From the NCBI GenBank assembly GCA_964496875.1, contig CAZCBH010000011.1:38471-102470 (forward strand): DNA of 64,000 bases, read 5' to 3'. Within the stretch, counting starts at the first letter, position 1. Each line of letters starts with the position of its first letter. The notes beneath the pieces are model-generated. The model made no database searches and was not told the origin of the DNA. It saw nothing but the letters and a program-made list of their open reading frames with translations. Shown one piece after another: positions 33,415 to 43,021 of the stretch. The position numbers were made by a program, and so were the translations under genes. Source of the DNA: RI-106 sp964496875. GTDB lineage: Bacteria > Cyanobacteriota > Vampirovibrionia > Obscuribacterales > Obscuribacteraceae.

Positions 33415-34611
33415 CTACTTTGCTCTCTTTCTTCTCAGTACCGTGCAGGCGGCATCTACCGCCTCTTCGAAAGTCCTTGGTTTTACAGGATCATTGAGGA
33501 TAGAGTCAATTAAGTCTATCTGAGATTTGGGATTGTGACTTATATCTTCATCGTCTATGTTGCCATGGGCGTTAAGCAGGGCTGTCCGCAGGCCCGGGCT
33601 GACTCTGTCTGGCCAAACTCTAAGCACCGAGTGCTCTTCATTTCGCAGTTTTATGCGAATCTCTCGAAGCCTTCCTTTGTTGTCGTGGTTTTGAGGATCT
33701 CGACATCTTCTGAGCTTTACTTTGATAGCGGTGCGATTGAGGCGGTAGTAGACCGTGGTCGGCGACTCCGGGTGATTAGAATCGGTTGATTCGATCCGGT
33801 CGAACTGCCAGCAGAGCCTGGATGCGAGCCAGCCTAAAAACAACCAGCTCTGGGCGGTAACCTTGCCGTCACCATTATCGGTGCCATTCTCTTCTATTAT
33901 TTCCACCGAAGAGATAGAGTCCAGATCCTCTATCTCCAGGTGACCGCGCTTGATATCGAAAGACTCTGCCAGAGCCTGTCGCCAGGGCAATAGCCGGACC
34001 CAGTTAAGGTCATAGACCGCCGAGCCTTTTTCAGTCGCGTTTTTGAGGTTTTGCAGTTGCAAGAGGGCGTTTGCTCCGGAGATTTCAGAAAGCCTGCGAG
34101 AATCGACGATGAAGCGGTCGACATGGCAGAGGAAGGGTCGAATCACATCGAGATTGAGAACCGGATCATGCCACCATAGGCAGGTGGGCAGATCGGGTAG
34201 GGTGAGCGGTGCCACCACACTGACCAGCTGTCGTGTGCCTTTGCCTTTCCATTCGACAATTATCTGTTCGCAACAGATTTGCTGTCTGGGCTTGCCGGAG
34301 ACCTGGTGGCATCTTGCTGTAACCCAAGCATCCAGTGCCTCTTCTCCGGATTGCAGATCCTCCGCTCTTGCGATTATCGCCCGTGAAGGATGCTTTACGG
34401 AAATCTCCGAGACGATATCCTCGATGTTGATATGGCCGTTTCCCGTATGGGAAAAGGCGATGAAATTGAGGGCACAGGCTCTGGTTACCTGGCTCGCCTC
34501 CTGGTCACGCTCCGCTTCGTCCCAGAGTTTATAGAGCTCTTTTTCTATGCTCTGGATGTCGACCTGATGCAGTCGGCCCGAGAGGAAGTCTCTGGTCTTG
34601 GTCGACTGCAT
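33415..34611 (-). CDS. opcA: Glucose-6-phosphate dehydrogenase assembly protein OpcA
   Basis: 398 residues. The typical N-terminal RACALNFIAF, the central CCEQIIVEWKGKG, and LPTCLWWHDPV are seen. OpcA allosterically activates and assembles Zwf in cyanobacteria and actinobacteria, linking it to redox state. The start overlaps the zwf stop by 1 nt, so the partner proteins are translationally coupled. Its presence supports a cyanobacterial-lineage origin. Confidence 0.94.
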   Translation of the reverse strand: MQSTKTRDFLSGRLHQVDIQSIEKELYKLWDEAERDQEASQVTRACALNFIAFSHTGNGHINIEDIVSEISVKHPSRAIIARAEDLQSGEEALDAWVTARCHQVSGKPRQQICCEQIIVEWKGKGTRQLVSVVAPLTLPDLPTCLWWHDPVLNLDVIRPFLCHVDRFIVDSRRLSEISGANALLQLQNLKNATEKGSAVYDLNWVRLLPWRQALAESFDIKRGHLEIEDLDSISSVEIIEENGTDNGDGKVTAQSWLFLGWLASRLCWQFDRIESTDSNHPESPTTVYYRLNRTAIKVKLRRCRDPQNHDNKGRLREIRIKLRNEEHSVLRVWPDRVSPGLRTALLNAHGNIDDEDISHNPKSQIDLIDSILNDPVKPRTFEEAVDAACTVLRRKRAK

Positions 34612-36239
34612 TACAGTATTCTCCAGGAGTGACCGGTGCTGCCGATGAGAGTATTGCTCGCTTCCGGACCCCAGGAGCCGGCTTCGTAATTAGGGAAGGG
34701 ACCTTGAACGATGCTGTCGTCGCTTGCGCTCTTGGTCTCCGGACTTACTGCCGCCCAGTGTTCTATGACCGGGGTGAGCAGGCTCCAGGAGGTCTCCACA
34801 AAGTCTGACCGGGCGAAAAGCGAGGGGTCTCCGATTAGGCTGTCGAGAATCAGTCGTTCGTAAGCGCTGGGTGTATGGTCACCGAATGCAGTGCCATACT
34901 TGAAGTCCATGGTCAGGGCTCTTAATTGAGTTGTCGGTCCCGGTTGCTTGGTGGCGAATTTCAAAGAGATGCCCTGATCCGGTTGGATCTTCATCACCAG
35001 TACATTAGGAGAGCTATCGGCCATTATCGAGCGCAGACCGGTGTTGGCCATATTAGAAAAGAGCTTGTGGGGCGGCGCTTTGAAATGCACCGCGATTTCG
35101 GTGATTCTTTTTTCGAGGCGTTTGCCTGACCTTATATAAAAAGGTACACCGGCCCAGCGCCAGTTATCGATTTCCAGTTTGAGAGCGGCAAAGGTCTCGG
35201 TATTGGAATCGGAAGCCACTTTCTCTTCGTCCCGGTAGCGTATCGCTTCGTTACCCAGAACATAGCCGGCATCGTATTGACCGCGCACAGCATAGCTATC
35301 GACTTTATTCGGGTCGAAGCGACGCACCGCTTTCAAGACTTTGGTGCGTTCATCCCGGGTCGCTTCTGCGCTTAGAGAATTCGGCGGCTCCATGGCCACC
35401 AGGGCGACAAGCTGCATCAAATGATTCTGGATCATGTCTTTGAGGGCGCCTGCTTCCTCGTAGTAGGCACCGCGCTCTTCCACTCCGAGGGTCTCGGCAT
35501 TAGTGATTTGAACATGATCGATATAGTTGTTGTTCCATAGTGGCTCGAAGATGCTGTTGGCGAAGCGAAAGCACATTATGTTCTGGACGGTCTCTTTGCC
35601 CAGATAATGATCGATCCGGTAAACCTGATGCTCGTTAAGCACGGCATGTATTTTTTCGTCCAGAACCAGCGCCGATTTGAGGTCATGACCGAATGGTTTC
35701 TCCACTACCACCCGGGGCCAGGCCGGCTCGTCGGAGCGTCTTTTGACCGCTAACCCCGAAGAATTGAGATTCTCGATTATTGGAAGATACAGAGAAGGTG
35801 GGGTGGAGAGATAGAAGATATTGCGGCTGTCCGAGCCATGCCGTTTTCCTATCTCTTTGAGGTCCTCATCGAGAGATGCGTAATAAGAGGCCTCCCGGGC
35901 GTTGCCGGGGCGATAATAAAGAGACTTCGCAAAGCGCTCCCAGCACTCTTCTTTGAAGTCTATATCTTCGCCATAGCGAATTACCGAATCCTTCATCGCT
36001 TCTCTGAACTGCTCATCGGTCATCTCGGTTCTAGAGGAGCCGACTACGGAGAAATTTTCAGGAAGGTGGTTGCGAAGATAAAGCGCATAGAGAGCCGGTA
36101 TCAACTTTCGCTTGGTCAGATCTCCGTGGGCGCCGAATATGACCATGGAGAAGGATTCCGGCTTCTTCTCCACTTGTAATCCTTCCAATAAGGGGTTTTC
36201 TATAGTTATGCTCTCGACCATGTTCGTCGTTCGTCCCAT
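34611..36239 (-). CDS. zwf: Glucose-6-phosphate 1-dehydrogenase
   Basis: 542 residues. The NADP loop FGAHGDLTKRKLIPALY is followed by the active-site signature RIDHYLGKETVQN, EKPFGHDL and FYIRSGKRL. It catalyses the first step of the oxidative pentose phosphate pathway, making NADPH. The start ATG at 36237-36239 gives an 18-residue longer N-terminus than usual; an in-frame ATG at 36219-36221 is also possible. It is the first gene of the operon. Confidence 0.98.
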   Translation of the reverse strand: MGRTTNMVESITIENPLLEGLQVEKKPESFSMVIFGAHGDLTKRKLIPALYALYLRNHLPENFSVVGSSRTEMTDEQFREAMKDSVIRYGEDIDFKEECWERFAKSLYYRPGNAREASYYASLDEDLKEIGKRHGSDSRNIFYLSTPPSLYLPIIENLNSSGLAVKRRSDEPAWPRVVVEKPFGHDLKSALVLDEKIHAVLNEHQVYRIDHYLGKETVQNIMCFRFANSIFEPLWNNNYIDHVQITNAETLGVEERGAYYEEAGALKDMIQNHLMQLVALVAMEPPNSLSAEATRDERTKVLKAVRRFDPNKVDSYAVRGQYDAGYVLGNEAIRYRDEEKVASDSNTETFAALKLEIDNWRWAGVPFYIRSGKRLEKRITEIAVHFKAPPHKLFSNMANTGLRSIMADSSPNVLVMKIQPDQGISLKFATKQPGPTTQLRALTMDFKYGTAFGDHTPSAYERLILDSLIGDPSLFARSDFVETSWSLLTPVIEHWAAVSPETKSASDDSIVQGPFPNYEAGSWGPEASNTLIGSTGHSWRIL

Positions 36240-36416
36240 TACGCTGGCTAAACCGGCTGAATATTACTCTGGAAAAGACTACTAGATTTTAATCGCTCCT
36301 GCATGAACAGCCGAATTTCTATCAGTTGCCAAACTGTAGATTTGAGCAAGTCCTGTCCTAATAGAATCGCTATCCTGGGTTTGTCAAGCGAATTTTGGCA
36401 GGAGCGATCATTTTAT

Positions 36417-37817
36417 ATGACTATTTCGAGTTTAAGGGCGGGTACAGAAGGTAGGGTTGTCGGAGATGTTCATTCCGGGCTCCATAGTGTCTTTCATCGC
36501 CAGGTTATTCAGGTAAGTTCTGTTGAGGATGTGATCAACGCGGTGGAATACGCAAGGGTCAAAGCTCTCGCCGTGGCCATAGCCGGAGGGCGGCATGCCA
36601 TGGGTGGACAGCAACTGGTTCACGATGGGCTTCTATTAGATATGACCGGTCTCAATCGAGTGCTTTTTATAGATGAAGATAGAGGTCTGCTCAAAGTCGA
36701 AGCGGGAATTATGTGGGACGATCTCATTGCCGCCATGACCCCTAGCAGCTGGTCGATCATTCAAAAGCCGACCGGAGCCGATCGGATTTCTGTGGGTGGC
36801 TCTGTCTCGGCTAACATTCACGGACGGGTGCTCGGGCGTGGACCCTTTGTGGAGGATATCGAGAGCCTCGAAGTGGTCGATGCCCGGGGCTGTCTCAGAA
36901 GCGTTAATAGAGGCGATGAGCTTTTCTCTTATGTCGTAGGAGGTTATGGACTTTTCGGCATTGTAGTTACCGTTACTCTGCGGCTGCAGAGAAAACATTA
37001 TCTGAGGCGCCGGGTGAGAGCCGCGTCCCTTGCCGAGCTTGTCGAGAGCATGCGGTCTCTTTTAAAAGACGGTCACGAGTATGGAGACTTTCAGTTCAAT
37101 ATCGATAACCATAGCCGGCAGTTCTTGACCGAGGGCATCCTTGCTTCTTATGCACCGGCTGGTCCTGATGCTTCCCTTCGAGAATCGAGTCAAAAGGTTC
37201 TCTCCGAAACCCAGTGGAAAGAGCTGCTCTCTTTAGCGCATACCGACAAAGCAGAAGCTTTTCGGCGCTATCTCGCCCACTATCTGACCACCGAGGGACA
37301 GGTCTATGCCTGCGACACCATGCAATACAGTACTTATCTCGATGGCTACCATCGCGAGCTTGATAAAGAGCTTGGAAAACCGCGGGGCACCGAGGTGATT
37401 ACCGAACTCTATGTGCCTCCGGAGCTACTGTTGCGATTCATGGAGGACTGTCGGGAGCTTTTCATAAGGGAGGAGGCCGATCTGATTTATGGAACGATAA
37501 GAATGATTCGTGCTGACCACACTTCTTATTTAGCTTGGGCTAAAGAAGACTATGCCTGTGTCATATTCAATCTGCATACGGAGCATAGCGCTGCGGGGCA
37601 GTTCAAAAACGCTTCGATTTTTCGTCGGCTCATAAAAATTGCAAGGCGGCATCAGGGTAGTTTCTATTTGACCTATCATCGCTATGCCGACCGGGAAGAC
37701 ATGGATGCCTGCTATCCGCGTTTTGCCGGCTTCTTGAAGAAAAAGCAGGAACTTGATCCCGAAGAGACCTTTCAGAGTCAGTGGTACCGCTACTACCGCG
37801 ATCTTTATAGAGATTAA
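36417..37817 (+). CDS. FAD-linked oxidase (GlcD/berberine-bridge type)
   Basis: 466 residues from the ATG at 36417; an upstream ATG at 36303 would add 38 residues without family character. The FAD-binding PP-loop region (about 35-210) has VAIAGGRHAMGGQQ and KPTGADRISVGGSVSANIHGR, with GGYGLFGIVV. The C-terminal cap (about 230-460) ends with FYLTYHRYADREDMDACYPRF. Related enzymes oxidise sugars, lactones or hydroxyacids; the His in GGRHAMGG resembles the site for covalent FAD. The substrate is unknown. RecQ follows after 75 nt. Confidence 0.85.
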   Translation: MTISSLRAGTEGRVVGDVHSGLHSVFHRQVIQVSSVEDVINAVEYARVKALAVAIAGGRHAMGGQQLVHDGLLLDMTGLNRVLFIDEDRGLLKVEAGIMWDDLIAAMTPSSWSIIQKPTGADRISVGGSVSANIHGRVLGRGPFVEDIESLEVVDARGCLRSVNRGDELFSYVVGGYGLFGIVVTVTLRLQRKHYLRRRVRAASLAELVESMRSLLKDGHEYGDFQFNIDNHSRQFLTEGILASYAPAGPDASLRESSQKVLSETQWKELLSLAHTDKAEAFRRYLAHYLTTEGQVYACDTMQYSTYLDGYHRELDKELGKPRGTEVITELYVPPELLLRFMEDCRELFIREEADLIYGTIRMIRADHTSYLAWAKEDYACVIFNLHTEHSAAGQFKNASIFRRLIKIARRHQGSFYLTYHRYADREDMDACYPRFAGFLKKKQELDPEETFQSQWYRYYRDLYRD

Positions 37818-37892
37818 TAGAAATAACCAGGGCTAGGAGGTAAACTGGTCATAGCTTTTCGAACTCTATAACAATTTGACGGTTTTTTTGAT

Positions 37893-39335
37893 TTGCTTCT
37901 TGGTAGTACAGTCGACTCGATCCTAAAAGAAAAATTCGAGCTCAGTGAGTTGCGCCCTCAGCAAAAAGAGGTGATCGGCAATCTTCTGTCGGGTAGGCAC
38001 ACACTTGCGGTTTTGCCTACCGGTTACGGCAAGTCTTTGTGCTACCAACTTCCTTCCCAACTCCTGCCAGGGATCACCCTGGTGATATCACCGCTAATTT
38101 CGTTGATGCAGGATCAGATCAATTCGTTGCATCGTCGTGGTATCACCAATGCTACCTTTATAAACAGCTCTCTATCCGAACGTGAGATCTATGAGCGGGG
38201 GCAGTCCATAAAAAACGGCTCGATCAAGCTGTTATATGTAGCGCCCGAGCGTTTCGAATCCGAGCATTTTCGCTCTCTTATCGCCTCTCGTGAGGTCTCT
38301 TTGCTGGTTATCGACGAGGCGCACTGTGTCAGCCACTGGGGTCACGACTTTCGCCCGCAGTACCGGCGAATGTCCCGCTATCTGAAACAGTTCTCCGACT
38401 CCACCACCTTTCTTGCCCTGACTGCCACAGCTACGGACAACGTCAAACGCGAGATCGTAGAGGTTCTGGGAATAGATCAGGATCGTTGCGCTCTGGTCGA
38501 GGGCGATTTGGATCGCAAGAATCTGACTTACAAAGTGGTGGCGTCGAAAAAAGTCAAGGACAAAGAAGAGATTCTTCTATCCCAACTGAAGAAACATGCC
38601 GGGGCGGCGATAGTTTACGCCAATAGTCGCAAGGATTGCGAGAATCTGTCTTACTTCTTGCGGCGTAATAAAATAAACGCTGGTTTCTACCATGCGGGTA
38701 TGACGGCGGATTTGCGTACTCGAACTCAGGTTGCCTTCGAAGAGAGTCGGCTTGACACTATCGTCTCCACCACAGCTTTTGGAATGGGTATAGACAAAGC
38801 CGATGTTCGTCAAGTGATTCATTTCAGCATGCCACCATCTCTGGAGAGTTATTATCAGGAGTCAGGACGAGCCGGTCGGGATGGCGACTATTCTGTATGT
38901 ACCCTCATTTTTCAGAAGCGGGATCTGGCTATTCAAAAGTGGATGTTGGACAAGCGCTATCCAACTTACGATCAGATCCTGGCGGTTTATAACGAGATAA
39001 AAGATGCCCCTGACGGCGGTCTTCACTGGAGCGAACTCAGTGACCTGGGCGATATCAATGTCACCCTGGCTAATCGTTGTGTCGAGCATCTACGCGGACT
39101 TGGTTATATAGACCAGGTCCGGGGCAATTTTGTCGCCCTCGAATTCGAAGATGTGGAGGCGGTCGGCTTCGATACGGACGATCTTTTTCTGAGAAGACGC
39201 ATGGATGAAGAGAGGCTCGAGTCGGTAAATGACTATGCTCAGGGAATGGCCTGTCGACGTTCGCGTTTAATAGAGTACTTCGATCAGCGTTTTGCCGGTC
39301 TTTGCTCCGGTTGCGATATCTGTGATAACTTCTGA
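37893..39335 (+). CDS. recQ: Short RecQ-family DNA helicase
   Basis: 480 residues. The superfamily 2 motifs are in order: Walker A GYGKS (44-48), DEAH (141-144), TATAT, and GRAGRDG. A winged-helix-like segment (about 365-430) and a C-terminal Zn site (CRRSRLIEYF then CSGCDIC) follow; there is no HRDC domain. It unwinds recombination and repair intermediates. The only start in frame is a TTG at 37893 without a nearby ribosome site. A strong AGGAGG sits about 52 nt upstream, followed by an in-frame stop at 37869-37871, so the start or the 5' end may be misread or altered. Confidence 0.9.
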   Translation: MLLGSTVDSILKEKFELSELRPQQKEVIGNLLSGRHTLAVLPTGYGKSLCYQLPSQLLPGITLVISPLISLMQDQINSLHRRGITNATFINSSLSEREIYERGQSIKNGSIKLLYVAPERFESEHFRSLIASREVSLLVIDEAHCVSHWGHDFRPQYRRMSRYLKQFSDSTTFLALTATATDNVKREIVEVLGIDQDRCALVEGDLDRKNLTYKVVASKKVKDKEEILLSQLKKHAGAAIVYANSRKDCENLSYFLRRNKINAGFYHAGMTADLRTRTQVAFEESRLDTIVSTTAFGMGIDKADVRQVIHFSMPPSLESYYQESGRAGRDGDYSVCTLIFQKRDLAIQKWMLDKRYPTYDQILAVYNEIKDAPDGGLHWSELSDLGDINVTLANRCVEHLRGLGYIDQVRGNFVALEFEDVEAVGFDTDDLFLRRRMDEERLESVNDYAQGMACRRSRLIEYFDQRFAGLCSGCDICDNF

Positions 39336-39337
39336 GT

Positions 39338-39439
39338 ATGATCCGATCTTGTGCGCTTTTCTTTTTTCTGCTTGTCTGGGCGACGGACGCTCCTGCCTGG
39401 GCTGAAACCGAGCAGGAGCGCCTTTTGAAAAAAGGCTGA
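39338..39439 (+). CDS. Possible 33-residue secreted peptide or truncated gene start
   Basis: An ATG directly after the recQ stop (2 nt gap) opens a 33-codon frame. It encodes a clear signal peptide (basic MIRSC, hydrophobic LFFFLLVW, APAWA cleavage site) followed by only about ten charged residues. It looks like the 5' end of a secreted TPR protein cut by a stop. It may be a real small peptide, a decayed gene or chance. Confidence 0.3.
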   Translation: MIRSCALFFFLLVWATDAPAWAETEQERLLKKG

Positions 39440-39592
39440 GCAGGTCAAGAAAAGCTACTTCTGAAATTTCTTAAGCTCGTATTAACAGAAGCTGCTACCG
39501 CATCCGGTTTCAATATAATTGTAATATCGTCCATTTTCTATGAATCAATAGATCTTTCGCGTTCAGGCCCACCTTTTGCGGAGGACCTCTTC

Positions 39593-40423
39593 ATGTCGCA
39601 ACTATATGACAGTCCTGTTTTTAATGAGAGCTTACTGGCTCGAGTAGTGTCGGTTAGCGCCAGCTCCGGTAGCGGCTATGCCTCAAATCCGGTGGCGCGT
39701 TCTAGAGTGGCACAGTTGAAGGCGGCCAACCAGTTGTCCGCTTCGCCTGACACTTCTGTCAGATTTGACGCCGTCAGATTGGATCTGGCTCTGTTGCTGG
39801 TGCTTTTTTGTACAGTGTTTTATCTAAGCTGGTTTTATATAAGCGGCTTGCCTGCGGGCTATCAAGTCGGTCTGCCGCTTGTGCTTTTATTCTTGAGCTA
39901 CTGGGTAGCCGGATTGACTTTTCATCATCCCCATGCCGCACCATATCTGGCGCCGATCTTTGTCTGTCTAGAAGCGGCATTTCTTGCTTCTCTGCCACAC
40001 TTCTGGTTGTTCGGGCAGATGGAGCTGTTCTTTAATCTGTTCGGTGTCTCTTTCTGTGTATTACTTTCGACACTGCTGCTTAATCAGAGAGCTCGTAGAG
40101 TAGGGCAGAGCCGCACAGTGCTCTTTGTGGCAACGATGGTGGTCTCTACCATCTTCTGGTATATGTATGTACCGATGGTGGGCTATCTCTTCCATGTGCC
40201 TATGGTTTTGCCCCACAATCTGGGACCGACTTATTTCATCCTTGCTCAGAGTGCCATCTTCTTTGCCGCCGACGCTTTTATCGACGATCTGGAGTACACA
40301 TCCCTCGGTCATAAACATAAAGCGCCTCGATATATGGAATGGTATGCTGCTTTCTCTTTGATGTTTACGTTTCCTTGCTTCTACATATTCAGTTTCACCA
40401 AAGCAATCATGGAATCGGATTGA
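39593..40423 (+). CDS. Polytopic membrane protein, unknown function
   Basis: 276 residues. A soluble Ser-rich N-terminus (1-60) is followed by about seven membrane helices (about 62-270) with aromatic-rich ends. The start ATG at 39593 follows GGAGG by 9 nt. No conserved motif is recognised. No flanking gene is in the same orientation within 150 nt, so it is probably monocistronic. Confidence 0.75.
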   Translation: MSQLYDSPVFNESLLARVVSVSASSGSGYASNPVARSRVAQLKAANQLSASPDTSVRFDAVRLDLALLLVLFCTVFYLSWFYISGLPAGYQVGLPLVLLFLSYWVAGLTFHHPHAAPYLAPIFVCLEAAFLASLPHFWLFGQMELFFNLFGVSFCVLLSTLLLNQRARRVGQSRTVLFVATMVVSTIFWYMYVPMVGYLFHVPMVLPHNLGPTYFILAQSAIFFAADAFIDDLEYTSLGHKHKAPRYMEWYAAFSLMFTFPCFYIFSFTKAIMESD

Positions 40424-40877
40424 GATAACGACCGCGACCACGACTTAGCAAAGAATAATGCCCTGAATATCGGAGGCTTTAATCTATGCAAGTGGTGATT
40501 TGCCTGGTGGCATCCCATACCGGACATGTATTTGGTCGATTTCCAGTGGATATATTGATTCGGCTTTAGCTTTCTGAAAAAGAGAGCGAATTCACCATGC
40601 AGTTGTTAACACTGCCTTGGCAAGAAATGGTGGCGGGTATAGAGTAGCGAAAGCCCCCGGACAAAACACCTCAGTCGCGAAGAACGAATACTCACAACGG
40701 GAAACGGACATCGGCTCTGTGGTCGCTCAAATATAAGGGATTGCTTTGAGCATATTTGTAACCAGGGGCAATCTTATATATTGTATTTGATCAAATCTGA
40801 ATAGAATATGAAATAGCTTTGATGAGAAGCGCTCTGAGGGCAAAGGCACTCAAAGATTCAAGACTTCGGAAAGCTAA
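40424..40877. other. 454-nt intergenic stretch without a convincing gene
   Basis: It holds a small 7-bp hairpin GCTCAAA/TTTGAGC with 13-nt loop (40725-40751). A 27-codon frame from 40486 to 40569 has a good GGAGG ribosome site, but its peptide has no recognisable feature. A 16-codon frame lies at about 40597-40647. No RNA family is recognised by eye. Confidence 0.5.
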
Positions 40878-41417
40878 TTATTTGATCACCATGTCCGGTA
40901 CGGGATCATCGGACTGGACATTGACAATGTTGACTCCTCGACCGGCAAGAAAATCGAGGGCGTCCTGGCTCTTTTCTCCCATGGGCCAGAGAGGCACTTC
41001 CATCCGGGCGTAATGAGTATGCAATATTATCGTGGCCGAATCGCGGTAGGGATAGTATTCGGCGTAGACTATGTCGTCGACCAAAACCATCTGGGTGGCT
41101 TTGCGATTGTGCATGCCGTCGACCACAGTGAGCACCGCTTCACAGTCGGTCAACTCCAGGGTGAAGCGCCGTTTCTGGTCTCTGATTATAGAGTAGCCTG
41201 TATAGATCAGAAGCGTGCTGAAAGCGCAGGCTGCCGATGCCATAATAATCGACCAGTAGAAGTTATGAGGGAGAACGCCGGCCGCCACTATCAGCCACAG
41301 CATAGAAAATGCAAGACCGACTCCTATGGCAGCCCAGAGCGGACCGGTACCGACTCTTTTGATGCCAGGGTCGGAAACCAGGGTGATTTTGACTCCACCG
41401 GTGGGATACTGCGACAA
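40878..41417 (-). CDS. Small two-helix membrane protein with PH-like C-terminus
   Basis: 179 residues. Two membrane helices (about 27-47 and 53-75) are followed by a soluble beta-strand-rich domain (about 83-175), recalling YcxB/PH-domain membrane proteins. The start is a TTG at 41415-41417, with AAGG about 11 nt upstream. No catalytic motif. It is on the same strand as the TPR gene, 124 nt downstream of it. Unknown function. Confidence 0.65.
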   Translation of the reverse strand: MSQYPTGGVKITLVSDPGIKRVGTGPLWAAIGVGLAFSMLWLIVAAGVLPHNFYWSIIMASAACAFSTLLIYTGYSIIRDQKRRFTLELTDCEAVLTVVDGMHNRKATQMVLVDDIVYAEYYPYRDSATIILHTHYARMEVPLWPMGEKSQDALDFLAGRGVNIVNVQSDDPVPDMVIK

Positions 41418-41541
41418 TTTCCAAGCTACCTTCTGTGGATACAGGGACGATAATTACATTTTGCCCGTTCCGACCGCTCTGATAGCGCTATTCCGGGTTA
41501 ATTCTGCTTCCGCACCAGATGTCGTGGCATCGGATCAGGAC

Positions 41542-42936
41542 TTACTCTTCACCGAACAGGTCTTCTTTCCACCATCCGGGTTTTGTCTCGGTTATCGGAA
41601 TAGCGCGCCAGGCACCACTTATCTCGCTCGATTCTTCCTGGGGGTTCGCCTGGTTGCGAATCTTAGCCAGAGAGCTTTCGAGATTGGCGATGGCGTTCTT
41701 GAGCTTGATAGTCTCTTGATGGGTCTCGCCCAGCAATCTTTTTTTGACCGGCAGGGATTTTTGATAGCACTCTCCGGCGCTGTCGTATTTCTCCTGGACA
41801 TGATAGAGGGTGCCCAGGTTGTGCCAGGCGTTGGCTAGCTCCAGAGAGCCCTCTCCGTAGGCTTGCATGTAGACATCGACACAGGACCTGGCCAGGGTCT
41901 CGGCTTTGGTATAGTCTTTGATTGTATAGTAGCAGCGGGCCAGATCGCTTTTTAAGGCGCCGACAAGGGCGTGCTCAGCCCCCAGAACCCTGGATTTGAT
42001 ATCCAGTGACTCTTCTAGATAGACCGTAGCTTCCTGATAGTTGTACTCCCGGGTGTGAATCTTGGCCAGGCTCTCCAGGGCATAGCAATAGTCCGGTGTC
42101 ATCCGGTCCTCTTTCGCGGTTCGATCTATGAATTCCTGAAATAGAGCCCGGGCTTGTTCGTTGTTTCCGGAAGTCAGAGCCGTATCAGCCTCTATCTTCA
42201 GGGTTTTGAAGTCGATTTCGCCTATCCGTCTTTGTTGTGGAGTTGTTGCCCCGGGTGGTGTCGGACTGGCTTGGGATGTCGGCTTGAAGGTGGGATGATT
42301 TGTGGATGAACCCATCAAGTGGTTGAGGGTTTTAAATGCTCCCGATTGTTGAATGGGATCTACCTTTTGAGCAGGGCTCTGAATTTTTTTCTGGGGACCG
42401 GAGGTGAACCCGGTTCGGAAAGCAGGGATGCCTCCGATGCTGGCGCCGCCGTCTTTCTTGCGAACGCCCCTGAGCTGATCCGCTTCGTCTTTTCTGCCTA
42501 GAGATTCGAGCACCATGGCGAACTCGTTGAGCAGGGTTTTAACCCTGGGTTCGCTGGAGCCAAGTACCCTTGAATTGACAGCCAGGGCGCGTCGATAAAG
42601 GCGTTCTGCTTCGATCTTGTTATTGTTTGTCTTGGCCAGCATGGCCAGATTTGCCAGGATGCTGGCCAATTCGTCGGCGTTTTCACCGAGGGCTTCTTCG
42701 TATATGGCCAGTGCTCTGTAACCATAGCTGGCAGCTTCTTGTAGTTTTCCTCTAAGAAGGAGGAACTCGCACAGTCTATCCAGGGTCAGGGCCAGTCTCT
42801 GATCGTTGGGGCCAAGCGCTTCGGCTTCTTCCACCGCCACCATCCAGGTGTGCTCAGCGTAGTCGTATTTGTTTTCTTGCTGAGCCTTTACGGCTTCATC
42901 GAACTTCTCTTTCCATTCCTGTTCGTTATCAAACAT
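41542..42936 (-). CDS. Cytoplasmic TPR protein (kinesin-light-chain type)
   Basis: 464 residues with no signal or membrane segment. N-terminal TPR units (about 12-145), a low-complexity Pro/Ser/Thr linker (about 155-235), and a second TPR block (about 240-420) with units such as EATVYLEESLDIKSR and SAGECYQKSLPVKK. It probably serves as a protein scaffold. It lies 85 nt downstream of the CPBP gene on the same strand. Confidence 0.88.
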   Translation of the reverse strand: MFDNEQEWKEKFDEAVKAQQENKYDYAEHTWMVAVEEAEALGPNDQRLALTLDRLCEFLLLRGKLQEAASYGYRALAIYEEALGENADELASILANLAMLAKTNNNKIEAERLYRRALAVNSRVLGSSEPRVKTLLNEFAMVLESLGRKDEADQLRGVRKKDGGASIGGIPAFRTGFTSGPQKKIQSPAQKVDPIQQSGAFKTLNHLMGSSTNHPTFKPTSQASPTPPGATTPQQRRIGEIDFKTLKIEADTALTSGNNEQARALFQEFIDRTAKEDRMTPDYCYALESLAKIHTREYNYQEATVYLEESLDIKSRVLGAEHALVGALKSDLARCYYTIKDYTKAETLARSCVDVYMQAYGEGSLELANAWHNLGTLYHVQEKYDSAGECYQKSLPVKKRLLGETHQETIKLKNAIANLESSLAKIRNQANPQEESSEISGAWRAIPITETKPGWWKEDLFGEE

Positions 42937-43021
42937 CTGCTTTTACTGAGGCAATATCACAATCCCTCTGGATGGACGTGACGGAGTGATTTCGAGCTGC
43001 CAATACTCTCATGCCCAATAT

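Noticed and set aside
40486..40569. 27-codon frame with GGAGG ribosome site
   Set aside because: No signal, domain or neighbour context; too short to support without conservation.
40600..40780. Possible structured RNA or riboswitch
   Set aside because: Compared by eye with c-di-GMP, cobalamin, 6S, SRP, RNase P and tmRNA signatures; no match beyond a 7-bp hairpin.
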